Of a DNA stretch of 11,161 nucleotides, positions 1 to 6,986 are shown in pieces. Both the position numbers and the translations under genes were made by a program. Source of the stretch: UBA3263 sp964554665. Lineage in GTDB: Bacteria > Bacteroidota > Bacteroidia > Bacteroidales > Muribaculaceae. Every line of letters begins with the position of its first letter. Position 1 is the first letter of the stretch. The notes beneath the pieces were generated by a model. It saw only the letters and a list, made by a program, of their open reading frames with translations. It made no database searches and had not been told where the DNA came from. The DNA lies in assembly GCA_964554665.1 (NCBI GenBank), contig CAZKPP010000070.1, positions 1 to 11,161 on the forward strand, read 5' to 3'.

Positions 1-1383
1 CTGCGCAATATTCTGCTTGGCTACTCGCTGAGCAATATCCTCGCAGCCTGCGGCAACCGCGTTGTCAAGACCAACATTGTTAACGACCGCGGCATCCACA
101 TCTGCAAATCGATGCTCGCATGGCAGAAGTGGGGCAACGGCGCAACTCCCGAATCAACCGGCAAGAAGGGCGACCACCTTATCGGCGACTTCTACGTGTT
201 GTTCGACAAACACTATAAGGAAGAACTCAAGGCGCTCAAAGAGCAGGGCATGACCGACGAGGAAGCCGAAAAGGCATCGCCGCTCATGGCCGAAGCCCGC
301 GCCATGCTGGTTAAGTGGGAGCAGAACGACCCCGAGGTGCGTGCCCTTTGGGAGCGCATGAACCAGTGGGTTTACGACGGTTTTGACCAAACCTATGCCC
401 GTATGGGGGTTGATTTCGACAAGATTTACTACGAAAGCCAAACCTACCTCGAAGGCAAGGACAAGGTTCTCGAAGGCCTGGCCAACGGCAAGATGTATCG
501 CAAGGAAGATGGCTCCGTGTGGGCCGACCTCACGCCTGATGGCCTTGACCACAAGCTGCTTCTGCGCGCCGACGGCACCTCGGTGTATATGACCCAGGAT
601 ATCGGCACCGCCAAGCTCCGCTACCAGGATTATCCGATTTCAAAGATGATATATGTTGTTGGCAACGAACAGAACTATCATTTCCAGGTTTTGTCGCTCC
701 TGCTCGACCGTCTTGGCTTCGAATGGGGCAAAGACCTTGTGCACTTCAGCTATGGCATGGTTGAGCTGCCCAACGGCCGCATGAAGAGCCGCGAAGGCAC
801 GGTTGTTGACGCCGACGACCTGATGGCCGCCATGGTTGCCGACGCACGCGCCGTGAGCGCCGAACGTGGCCGACTCGAAGGCATGGACCAGGCCGAAATC
901 GACAACATTGCCGAAGTTGTGGGCCTGGGCGCACTGAAATATTTCCTGCTGAAAGTCGATCCGCGCAAAAACATGACCTTCAACCCCGAAGAGAGCATCG
1001 ACTTCAACGGCAACACCGGTCCCTTTATTCAATACACCTACGCCCGCATCCGCTCGGTTCTGCGCAATGCCGCTGAAAAAGGCTTTGAAACCGGCGATTA
1101 CTCCACCGTTGTGCCAAACGAGCGCGAAATCACCCTTATTCAGCGCATCGCCGACTTCCCGGCTGTGGTTCAGGAAGCGGGACGCAGCTATTCGCCCGCG
1201 CTGATTGCCAACTATGCCTACGACCTGGTTAAGGAATACAACCAGTTCTACCACGACTGCACCATACTTGGCGAAACCGACCCTGCAGCCCGCTCGCTGC
1301 GCCTGGTCCTGAGTGCAGCCACCGCCGACATAGTTCGCGCCGCACTCAACCTTCTGGGCATCGGAGTTGTTGAAAGAATGTAA
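1..1383 (+). CDS. argS: Arginyl-tRNA synthetase, 5' end missing
   Basis: Class I aminoacyl-tRNA synthetase that charges tRNA-Arg with arginine in the cytoplasm. The frame is open from base 1 and 460 residues are visible before the stop at 1381-1383. The first residues (LRNILLGYS) match the segment that directly follows the HIGH signature in ArgS, so the window seems to begin just after that motif, and roughly 130-140 N-terminal residues are missing judging from the family length of about 580-600. Visible signatures include GNRVVKTNIVNDRGIHICKSM (visible residues about 19-39), the catalytic-domain stretch YMTQDIGTAKLRYQD, and MKSREGTVVDADDL from visible residue 261, which stands at the KMSKS position. 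The C-terminal third is the helical anticodon-binding domain, ending NLLGIGVVERM. An in-frame ATG at 112 lies inside the conserved catalytic domain and is not the start. The Bax inhibitor-1 family gene follows after 28 bases and is probably cotranscribed. Confidence 0.97.
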   Translation: MRNILLGYSLSNILAACGNRVVKTNIVNDRGIHICKSMLAWQKWGNGATPESTGKKGDHLIGDFYVLFDKHYKEELKALKEQGMTDEEAEKASPLMAEARAMLVKWEQNDPEVRALWERMNQWVYDGFDQTYARMGVDFDKIYYESQTYLEGKDKVLEGLANGKMYRKEDGSVWADLTPDGLDHKLLLRADGTSVYMTQDIGTAKLRYQDYPISKMIYVVGNEQNYHFQVLSLLLDRLGFEWGKDLVHFSYGMVELPNGRMKSREGTVVDADDLMAAMVADARAVSAERGRLEGMDQAEIDNIAEVVGLGALKYFLLKVDPRKNMTFNPEESIDFNGNTGPFIQYTYARIRSVLRNAAEKGFETGDYSTVVPNEREITLIQRIADFPAVVQEAGRSYSPALIANYAYDLVKEYNQFYHDCTILGETDPAARSLRLVLSAATADIVRAALNLLGIGVVERM

Positions 1384-1411
1384 ATATCACTAATTTAACC
1401 AACTGTTTATT

Positions 1412-2122
1412 ATGAACGAATATCCTTACAATATGCCGCAATATGGCGGCGCCGATTTCGCGCAGGCCTCGCGCGTATCGACGGTCATGAAAGGCGTTTA
1501 CCTGCGCATGACCTTCGGCCTGATTGTTACCGCGCTGGTTTCGCTCTTTGCCGCAAGCCAGGGCTTCATGCAGCTGATGCTGACCCACTCGTTTATCTAC
1601 TGGGCTCTCTTCATTGCCGAAATCGCTATCGTAATTGCCCTCAGCGCCCGTTTGACCAAAATGTCGGGCGCAGCCGCTGCCGCCATGTTCTATCTGTTTG
1701 CGGTTATCAACGGCCTGTCGCTCACCCCGATATTGTATATCTACACCGGTGCTTCGATTGCCAAGACATTCTTTATCTGCGCCGGCACTTTCGGAGCAAT
1801 GAGCATTTATGGCTACACCACCAAGAGTGATCTTACCCGCATCGGTTCGATACTCTATATGGGCCTGTTTGGCCTGATTATCGCAGGTCTGGTCAACATG
1901 TTCTTTGCCAGCTCCACCGCCAGCTGGATTATCAGTTTCGTCGGCGTGGCCCTCTTTGTTGGCCTGACCGCCTGGGATACCCAGCAGATCAAGCGCATGG
2001 CAGAAGTGCTCCCCGCTTCCTCCGCAAGCCATCTTGCAACCCTCGGCGCCCTCAGCCTCTACCTCGACTTCATTAACCTCTTCCTCTACTTGCTCCGCTT
2101 CTTCGGCAACTCCCGCGACTAA
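1412..2122 (+). CDS. Bax inhibitor-1/YccA (TMBIM) family membrane protein
   Basis: Predicted inner-membrane protein of 236 residues, the usual length for bacterial BI-1/YccA proteins. After a short polar N-terminus (residues 1-25) there are about seven hydrophobic segments, starting near MTFGLIVTALVSLFAA and ending near LFLYLLRFFG. The family's two conserved acidic positions are visible: Asp189 in TAWDTQQIK and Asp219 in LSLYLDFINLF. In the Bacillus homologue YetJ the paired aspartates form a pH-sensitive gate for calcium leak; E. coli YccA instead modulates FtsH. Which role applies here cannot be told from sequence. The ATG at 1412 follows an A/T-rich leader and gives the normal length. The gene lies 28 bases after argS with no visible promoter between them, and a strong hairpin follows the stop, so it is probably the last gene of that transcript. 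Confidence 0.93.
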   Translation: MNEYPYNMPQYGGADFAQASRVSTVMKGVYLRMTFGLIVTALVSLFAASQGFMQLMLTHSFIYWALFIAEIAIVIALSARLTKMSGAAAAAMFYLFAVINGLSLTPILYIYTGASIAKTFFICAGTFGAMSIYGYTTKSDLTRIGSILYMGLFGLIIAGLVNMFFASSTASWIISFVGVALFVGLTAWDTQQIKRMAEVLPASSASHLATLGALSLYLDFINLFLYLLRFFGNSRD

Positions 2123-2136
2123 ACGCCGCTACGAGG

Positions 2137-2185
2137 ACAACAAGAATTTCAGGGACATTCTTCGGAATAGTCCCTGTTTTGTTGT
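2137..2185 (+). terminator. Hairpin terminator after the BI-1 family gene
   Basis: A composite hairpin begins 14 bases after the stop. The outer stem pairs ACAACAA (2137-2143) with TTGTTGT (2179-2185). The core pairs CAGGGAC (2150-2156) with GTCCCTG (2170-2176). The tip pairs ATTC (2157-2160) with GAAT (2165-2168) around a TTCG loop, leaving one bulged A at 2169. The descending arm carries a T-rich run at 2177-2183. It probably ends the argS-BI-1 transcript and separates it from the peptidase gene. Confidence 0.8.
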
Positions 2186-2245
2186 TACAACATCAACTAT
2201 TTGCGGAAAAATAGGTTTCTTATCGAGTATATGATATTTTTTTTG

Positions 2246-2253
2246 TAACTTTG
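2246..2253 (+). promoter_or_regulatory. -7 promoter element of the C10 peptidase gene
   Basis: TAACTTTG matches the Bacteroidota -7 consensus TAnnTTTG. It lies 32 bases before the ATG, predicting a transcript start near 2260 and an A/T-rich leader of about 25 bases. The -33 box is poor: no TTTG stands 19-21 bases upstream; the nearest weak candidates are TTTC at 2216-2219 (26-base spacer) and TTAT at 2220-2223 (22-base spacer). A run of eight T at 2237-2244 adjoins the element. The weak -33 box could mean low basal activity or need for an activator, which is inference. Confidence 0.6.
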
Positions 2254-2285
2254 AAACGCTAAATCATCAGTATTAAAAATTTAAT

Positions 2286-5267
2286 ATGAAAAAGATTCTT
2301 ACCCTAATCACTGCGTTGTGGGTTTTCGGTTCAATGTATGCCGCCCTGATAGACCCCGAGCAGGCACTTCATCGAGTTAGCGTTTCGGCAAAGGCTGTTC
2401 CGGGATTGACCGGTAAAGTCTCTCCTGAATTAATCCTTACAGGAAATACCGCCAGTGGTCTACCCGCCTACTATGTGTTTGCCAATGGGTCGGCAACCAT
2501 CTTTGTATCAGCCGATGATGTTGCAATTCCCCTGCTTGGTTATTTCGATTCGGGACGATTCGATCCGCATAATATACCCCCACAGATGAAATGGTGGCTC
2601 GATCAATATGCCCGCGAAATCGAATGGGCTACCAAAAATGGTGTTGCGTCCTACCGGCCGTATCAAGCGGTTTCTACTATGATGGCAATAGAGCCGTTGA
2701 TGAAAACGACCTGGAATCAAGATGAACCGTATAATAAATTTGCCCCGTTTTTAAACAATGAGCAGTGTGTTACAGGTTGTGTGGCAACCGCAATGGCTCA
2801 GGTGCTTAATTATTATCAGTGGCCGAAGTCCGAAGTCCCCGCTATAAATTATACTTGGAAAAATAGATACTTGACTTCGCCCGCAATAATTCTTGACTGG
2901 AATAATATGCTTGATTCATACGCCGGGAATTATAGTGAAACTCAAGCAGATGCCGTTGCGAGGCTGATGCAGATTGCCGGTTATTCGGTGAAGATGGATT
3001 ATAACACATCGGCCAATGGAGGATCGGCGGCACAGACCAGCACCGTAAGGAATGCGTTTGTAAATATTTTTGGGTATGATGTGGCTGCTGAGCTACGTTA
3101 TCGTGATTATTACAGTCTCGAAGAGTGGACTTGGTTAATTTATAATGAACTGAAAACTAACGGTCCGGTATATTACGACGGACACGGAAATAACGGCGGC
3201 CATGCTTTTGTATGCGACGGATATGACGGTAACGGTTCTTTCCATTTCAACTGGGGGTGGGGCGGATATTGTGACGGATATTTCCGCCTTTCCGCTCTCA
3301 ACCCTACGGGCCTTGGTGTAGGCGGCGGTGGTGGCGGCTACAATTTTGAGCAAGCCGCTCTGTTCAACGTGAGTCGCCCGAAGATTGACACCCATGCTCC
3401 GTCTCCATATATTGCATGCGATGGTGATCTTATTGGTTCGGTTTCCGGTACTAAGTTGTATCTCCATACTTTAAATTCAGATAATGGATTCTGGAACTTC
3501 GGTGATTTCGCCGCTAAGTTTACTTTTGGTGTAAGGTTGGAAAATATGGAATCAGGTAATGTTGTTGATATAACTTCCAATATTACTAATAAAGAATTGA
3601 GTGTATGGCGTGGATTTAGTTCTTTTTATGTCTCAATTCCAACATCTCTTGCTGGCGGAACCTATAAAGTTTATCCGTTGTTTAAAGCTGATTCCGGCAA
3701 CTGGGAACTGATTAGGCTTAAGTATAATACACCGCAATTTCTTATTGTAAACTTTTCCGATGGTAAGCTTTCTATGGACGATGGATTGGTTATTACGTCC
3801 TGGACCTCGACGACCGATTTTATTAGTGGCGACGCGTTTGAGGGGGAGCTGTACATATATAATCCATCACCTAATCAACAGTCAATAACTCTCGATGCGT
3901 GTCTTTGCAAAGGTACGCCCGAAAATTTTGAAATCTGCGCCGAACTTGGTTCTGTAACAAAATCTTTTAATGGAGCATCCGGTGGATCCTTGATTTTTAG
4001 CGGAGTTCTTCCGGCGTTGGGTGCCGGTGAATATTATCTTGTGTTCAGTGAAAATGGACAAGTCAAGAAATATATTGCTGTAGAGGTATATGTTGTAGAG
4101 ACTATAAAAGTACTCAGCATAACCCCCAATCCCAATCCGCTTGTATCGGGCGAAAAATCTTCAGTGGAGGTAGTTATTCAAAGTAGCTACCAAGAAGCGA
4201 TAGAGTATTATACTTATTTGGCATTGTGTGCTTATTCCCCTGCCGAGGGTTACTATTATTCAATTTTTGATTATGTCGATGATTGCATAGCAATCCCTGC
4301 TAACAGTACTCAAAGTTTTGTTTTTTCCGGAACGCTTCCTGCTGATTTGCCTGACAGTGAATATGCTATTAAACTTTTGGGATCGTTGGATGGTAACTCT
4401 TATTCTGTTGTCGGCTCTTTAGATGTCGAAGTAGTTGAAGGTGAAAATCATGGGGGTGATGATGACAAAGGAGATCTCGAGCCGATATCTTGGCGACAAG
4501 TTTCTGGATTTGTTGCCGGTGAAGACTATGAAGGCTATCTAACAGTGTCGAATACTTATTCTACCGAAAAACATGTTTCGTTTGATGGTTATTTATGCAA
4601 ACTGGAAGACGGTTATTTTATTGTCTATGCAGAAATTGGCACTGCCGAAGATTATATTCCGGCGAAGTCTAATGCTGAATTGAAATATAGCGGAAATCTT
4701 GAACTCATTACACCCGGTGAATACTACCTTGTATTTGTTGCTGATGGTTCAATTAAAGCCAGTCTGTTGGTAGAAGTTTCTGAAATAGAAGGAGAAATTT
4801 CTGTTACTCGTTTGATATCGGAGCCTCGGGATTTGATCCTCGGTCAGACATCAACGGTTGAAGCGGAAATCAAGAATACGTATTTGACATCCCGGAATGT
4901 CAATCTTGGTTTGTATCTATGCATCCTCGAAGATCAGGAATTCTGGATTGTGCATACCTACGGCGAAAAGAACCTGACCTTACCCGCTAACGATTTAGTG
5001 ACAACAACTTTTTCGACCGTTCTACCCGCTTCGTTGTCATGGAGTACATACTATCTTGTGCTGGTTGATACGGACAATACTAAGATCATGGCCCAAGTTG
5101 AAGCAAATGTTAAGTATCCGCAATCCGGTCTCGAAGCTATCGGAAACGAAGACTCCGGCTGCAGCTATTTTAACTTAAAGGGTGTTGAGGTTAGCTCAGA
5201 TAATCTTGCTCCCGGAGTGTACATAATCCGCAAAGGCTCCAAGCTTTCGAAAGTCGTAATCAAATAA
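2286..5267 (+). CDS. Secreted C10 family (streptopain-like) cysteine peptidase
   Basis: Predicted exported cysteine protease of 993 residues, of the family of streptococcal SpeB and Bacteroidales C10 proteases. Residues 1-19/20 are a signal peptide (MKKILTLITALWVFGSMYA). Residues about 21-130 resemble the inhibitory prodomain (Spi/Inhibitor I69 type). The mature domain likely starts near residue 133. The catalytic cysteine is Cys165 in TGCVATAMAQ and the catalytic histidine is His306 in GGHAFVCDGY; Asn322-Trp323 in HFNWGWGG complete the C10 signature. A glycine-rich loop (residues 344-351) matches the SpeB active-site loop. Residues about 360-495 look like a beta-sandwich, followed by four Ig-like modules arranged A-B-A-B (500-945) and a C-terminal tail (948-993) ending GVYIIRKGSKLSKVVIK that resembles a type A sorting domain of type IX secretion. 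It is likely a single-gene transcript. The substrate is unknown; host or dietary protein is inferred. Base composition is distinctly A+T-rich compared with neighbours (20 of 60 bases G+C at 4561-4620). Confidence 0.95.
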   Translation: MKKILTLITALWVFGSMYAALIDPEQALHRVSVSAKAVPGLTGKVSPELILTGNTASGLPAYYVFANGSATIFVSADDVAIPLLGYFDSGRFDPHNIPPQMKWWLDQYAREIEWATKNGVASYRPYQAVSTMMAIEPLMKTTWNQDEPYNKFAPFLNNEQCVTGCVATAMAQVLNYYQWPKSEVPAINYTWKNRYLTSPAIILDWNNMLDSYAGNYSETQADAVARLMQIAGYSVKMDYNTSANGGSAAQTSTVRNAFVNIFGYDVAAELRYRDYYSLEEWTWLIYNELKTNGPVYYDGHGNNGGHAFVCDGYDGNGSFHFNWGWGGYCDGYFRLSALNPTGLGVGGGGGGYNFEQAALFNVSRPKIDTHAPSPYIACDGDLIGSVSGTKLYLHTLNSDNGFWNFGDFAAKFTFGVRLENMESGNVVDITSNITNKELSVWRGFSSFYVSIPTSLAGGTYKVYPLFKADSGNWELIRLKYNTPQFLIVNFSDGKLSMDDGLVITSWTSTTDFISGDAFEGELYIYNPSPNQQSITLDACLCKGTPENFEICAELGSVTKSFNGASGGSLIFSGVLPALGAGEYYLVFSENGQVKKYIAVEVYVVETIKVLSITPNPNPLVSGEKSSVEVVIQSSYQEAIEYYTYLALCAYSPAEGYYYSIFDYVDDCIAIPANSTQSFVFSGTLPADLPDSEYAIKLLGSLDGNSYSVVGSLDVEVVEGENHGGDDDKGDLEPISWRQVSGFVAGEDYEGYLTVSNTYSTEKHVSFDGYLCKLEDGYFIVYAEIGTAEDYIPAKSNAELKYSGNLELITPGEYYLVFVADGSIKASLLVEVSEIEGEISVTRLISEPRDLILGQTSTVEAEIKNTYLTSRNVNLGLYLCILEDQEFWIVHTYGEKNLTLPANDLVTTTFSTVLPASLSWSTYYLVLVDTDNTKIMAQVEANVKYPQSGLEAIGNEDSGCSYFNLKGVEVSSDNLAPGVYIIRKGSKLSKVVIK
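3783..5120 (+). repeat. Two-copy A-B protein repeat in the C10 peptidase
   Basis: This stretch encodes two diverged copies of a two-module unit. Modules A (residues about 500-605 and 731-835) share I-SW, F--G---EG-L---N, LCK, AE-G, SG-L and GEYYLVF---G--K followed by VEV. Modules B (about 606-719 and 836-945) share P--L--G--S-VE--I, LC, PAN, LPA-L and a closing beta-strand pattern. An Asp/Gly-rich linker (residues 720-730) separates the copies. The spacing and beta-strand character suggest Ig-like or CARDB-like domains used as adhesive or spacer modules. The alignment was made by eye. Confidence 0.7.
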
Positions 5268-5290
5268 GCTGAAAAATAGTCACATCGATG

Positions 5291-5340
5291 GCTTAATTAT
5301 GGCAATAGACCAATTTTATTGCCATAATTAAGCTATTTTT
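5291..5340 (+). terminator. Strong intrinsic terminator after the C10 peptidase
   Basis: A perfect 17-bp inverted repeat pairs GCTTAATTATGGCAATA (5291-5307) with its complement at 5317-5333, with a 9-base loop, followed by TATTTTT at 5334-5340. It starts 23 bases after the peptidase stop. This is the clearest terminator in the window. The U-tract is on the plus-strand side; on the other strand a weaker T-run (complement of 5274-5278) lies farther from the stem, so some bidirectional activity against read-through from rlmH is possible. Confidence 0.92.
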
Positions 5341-5371
5341 ATGTGTTTTAACTTTTCGGGGAAAGGTTTTT

Positions 5372-5393
5372 GCCCGAGGTCGGGCGACCTTTG
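5372..5393 (+). promoter_or_regulatory. Possible promoter and palindromic operator of the small membrane protein
   Basis: GACCTTTG at 5386-5393 matches TAnnTTTG except for its first base. Two interlocking inverted repeats lie just upstream: GCCCGA (5372-5377) with TCGGGC (5380-5385), and GGTCG (5378-5382) with CGACC (5385-5389). If the -7 assignment is right they sit between the two promoter boxes, where a repressor could bind. No convincing -33 TTTG exists at the right distance. An alternative -7-like TAACTTTT lies at 5349-5356. Confidence 0.35.
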
Positions 5394-5421
5394 CGCTATG
5401 AAACTTAACCAGACTAAAGCT

Positions 5422-5625
5422 ATGACTACTTCTGCAATCACCTCCGAAAAGTGCAATCGCCCGAGCGCCGCTTCGTCGCTCGCCCATGTGTTAAATCTGC
5501 TGGGTGTAATCGCCGGCGCCGGCGTGGCCCTGATTTCAATGATAGGGTGGGGTAGCCCCATCGGCTTTTTCTGCGGGCTGGCCGGAGCACTGTATTGCCT
5601 CGACGGTGTGCGTCAGTCGTGGTGA
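5422..5625 (+). CDS. Small predicted membrane protein, unknown function
   Basis: A 67-residue product from the ATG at 5422. In-frame ATGs at 5398 and 5341 would give 75 or 94 residues. I prefer 5422 because a candidate -7 element (5386-5393) places the transcript start near 5400 and because the bases before 5422 are A-rich. The polar N-terminus (MTTSAITSEKCNRPSAASS) is followed by two hydrophobic segments, VLNLLGVIAGAGVALISMIGW and PIGFFCGLAGALYCLDGV, with a short glycine-containing turn, suggesting a membrane hairpin. I do not recognise a family. The last 13 bases overlap the 3' end of the convergent rlmH gene. It could be a real small gene or a chance open frame; its own possible promoter, the preceding terminator and the two-segment hydrophobic pattern favour a gene. 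Confidence 0.55.
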   Translation: MTTSAITSEKCNRPSAASSLAHVLNLLGVIAGAGVALISMIGWGSPIGFFCGLAGALYCLDGVRQSW

Positions 5626-6083
5626 TACGGCTCTCCGCGCAAAATAGTTTGCGCCCTGTAGAGCTGTTCAACAAAAAAGAGCCTCACCATTTCGTGGTTA
5701 AACGTCATTCTCGACAGGCTAACCTTCGAGTCAGCGCGCTCATAAACCGCCGGCGAAAACCCATAGGGGCCGCCGACTATGAAAACACACCGCTTTGCGC
5801 CCGAACTCATGCGGCGCTCAATCCAGGCCGCGAACTCCCGCGAGGTGTATTCGCGGCCATTTTCGTCGAGCAATATAACGCTGTCGCTCGGCTGGAGGTT
5901 GGCTAAAATCGCCTCGCCTTCGAGTTGCTTCTGGCGCTCGGGGGTAAGGCCTTTCTGCTTAATGTCGGCAATGATTTTAACTTCGGTGGGAACATAGTGT
6001 TGCAGGCGACCGAGATATTCTTCGAGTCCGCGCACAACAAAATCTATGGTAGTCCGGCCTACGGCCATCAATAAAATTTTCAT
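5613..6083 (-). CDS. rlmH: 23S rRNA (pseudouridine-1915-N3)-methyltransferase RlmH
   Basis: SPOUT-superfamily methyltransferase that uses S-adenosylmethionine to methylate N3 of pseudouridine 1915 in helix 69 of 23S rRNA, acting on assembled ribosomes. The product has 156 residues, the normal family length. It starts MKILLMAVGRT. The knot and cofactor-binding region shows SVILLDENGREYTSREFA (about 68-85) and FIVGGPYGFSP (101-111). The conserved C-terminal signature runs through SLSRMTFNHEMVR (122-134) to EQLYRAQTILRGEPYHH (139-155), with the YHH-type end used in substrate binding. The ATG complement is at 6081-6083, and a divergent promoter for it lies at 6112-6143. Its 3' end overlaps the convergent small membrane protein gene by 13 bases, and no separate terminator was found. 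Confidence 0.97.
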   Translation of the reverse strand: MKILLMAVGRTTIDFVVRGLEEYLGRLQHYVPTEVKIIADIKQKGLTPERQKQLEGEAILANLQPSDSVILLDENGREYTSREFAAWIERRMSSGAKRCVFIVGGPYGFSPAVYERADSKVSLSRMTFNHEMVRLFFVEQLYRAQTILRGEPYHHD

Positions 6084-6108
6084 ATTTCTATGATTTTTCT
6101 TAAATTTG
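6077..6108 (+). promoter_or_regulatory. Promoter of nadC
   Basis: A perfect -7 element TAAATTTG (6101-6108) follows a T-rich -33 box TTTT (6077-6080) at a 20-base spacer. The predicted transcript start near 6115 gives a leader of about 23 bases to the ATG at 6138. The -33 box lies within the first codons of the divergent rlmH gene. This promoter also argues against the in-frame upstream ATG at 6090, which would precede the transcript start. Confidence 0.7.
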
Positions 6109-6111
6109 CCA

Positions 6112-6143
6112 CAAAATTACGAAAAATTATAGCAATTATGAAA
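6112..6143 (-). promoter_or_regulatory. Promoter of rlmH
   Basis: On the minus strand, TAATTTTG (complement of 6112-6119) matches TAnnTTTG, and TTTC (complement of 6140-6143) lies 20 bases upstream as a near -33 box. The predicted transcript start is near 6105, about 22 bases before the rlmH ATG. The -33 box touches the start codon of nadC, and the two -7 elements are only three bases apart, so two polymerases could not occupy both promoters together. Confidence 0.6.
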
Positions 6144-6986
6144 TCGCGCGAAGAACTTATCGACGATCTGTTGACCCTGGCGTTCGCCGAAGATGTTGGC
6201 GACGGCGACCATACCACCCTCTCCACCATTCCGGCCGAAGCCCGCGGCAAGCAACGCCTTATAATTAAGGAACCCGGCATTCTTGCCGGCGTTGAAATGG
6301 CCCGCAAGGTGTTTGAAAAATTCGACCCCGAGCTGAAAATGACCGTTTTTCTGACCGACGGCACCGAAGTGAAGCCGGGCGACGTTGCCTTTGAGGTTGA
6401 AGGCTCGGTGCGCTCGCTGCTGCAGACCGAACGCACCATGCTCAATATAATGCAGCGCATGAGCGGCATTGCAACCACTACCCACCGCTATCAGCAAGAA
6501 CTCGCCGGCCTGAAAACCAAGGTTATCGACACCCGCAAAACCGAGCCCGGCATGCGCCTGCTCGACAAGGAGGCCGTTAAAATCGGCGGCGGCGGCAACC
6601 ACCGCATCGGTTTGTTCGACATGATTCTCATTAAAGACAACCACGTTGACTTTGCCGGCGGAATAACCAAGGCCGTGGAGGCTGCCAAAGATTATTGCCG
6701 TCGCACCGGCCGCGACCTGAAGATTGAAGTCGAAGTGCGCAATACAGCCGAAATCGACGAAGCTCTCGCCGCCGGAGTTGACCGCATAATGCTCGATAAC
6801 TTCACTCCGGAGCGCACCGCCGAAGCCGTTAAGCGCATCAATGGCGCCACGGAGATTGAATCGTCGGGCGGCATTACGCTTCAGACGCTCCGCGCCTACG
6901 GCGAAACCGGCGTTGACTTCATTTCGGTCGGCGCGCTGACCCACTCGGTCAAAGGCCTCGACATGAGTTTTAAGGCTGCAAAATGA
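6138..6986 (+). CDS. nadC: Nicotinate-nucleotide pyrophosphorylase (carboxylating), quinolinate phosphoribosyltransferase
   Basis: Converts quinolinate and phosphoribosyl pyrophosphate to nicotinate mononucleotide, CO2 and pyrophosphate in de novo NAD synthesis. The 282-residue product is of normal length. The N-terminal domain (about 1-110) includes LQTERTMLNIMQRMSGIAT (95-113) with the conserved Arg99. The barrel carries DTRKTEPGMR (131-140), Lys144, NHR (154-156), LIKDNHV (164-170) with Lys166, the EVEV strand (197-200), MLDNF (218-222) with Asp220, ESSGGI (241-246) and ISVGALTHS (262-270), all typical phosphate and substrate contacts. The start at 6138 is chosen over 6090 because the nadC promoter lies between them and MKSREELIDDLL is a normal QPRT N-terminus. 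The stop overlaps the next gene's start by four bases, implying translational coupling. nadA and nadB are not in the window. Confidence 0.97.
   Translation: MKSREELIDDLLTLAFAEDVGDGDHTTLSTIPAEARGKQRLIIKEPGILAGVEMARKVFEKFDPELKMTVFLTDGTEVKPGDVAFEVEGSVRSLLQTERTMLNIMQRMSGIATTTHRYQQELAGLKTKVIDTRKTEPGMRLLDKEAVKIGGGGNHRIGLFDMILIKDNHVDFAGGITKAVEAAKDYCRRTGRDLKIEVEVRNTAEIDEALAAGVDRIMLDNFTPERTAEAVKRINGATEIESSGGITLQTLRAYGETGVDFISVGALTHSVKGLDMSFKAAK

Noticed and set aside
640..1254. A 204-codon antisense frame inside argS
   Set aside because: Shadow of the conserved ArgS reading frame; no promoter or protein motif supports it. The same holds for antisense frames inside nadC, the BI-1 family gene and the cyclodeaminase-family gene.
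1384..1411. A separate promoter for the BI-1 family gene
   Set aside because: The 28-base gap has no TAnnTTTG element and is too short for a full promoter; cotranscription with argS is simpler.
6090..6137. A 16-residue extension of NadC from the ATG at 6090
   Set aside because: It includes the -7 element TAAATTTG, so the codon would precede the transcript start; the ATG at 6138 gives the normal family N-terminus and length.
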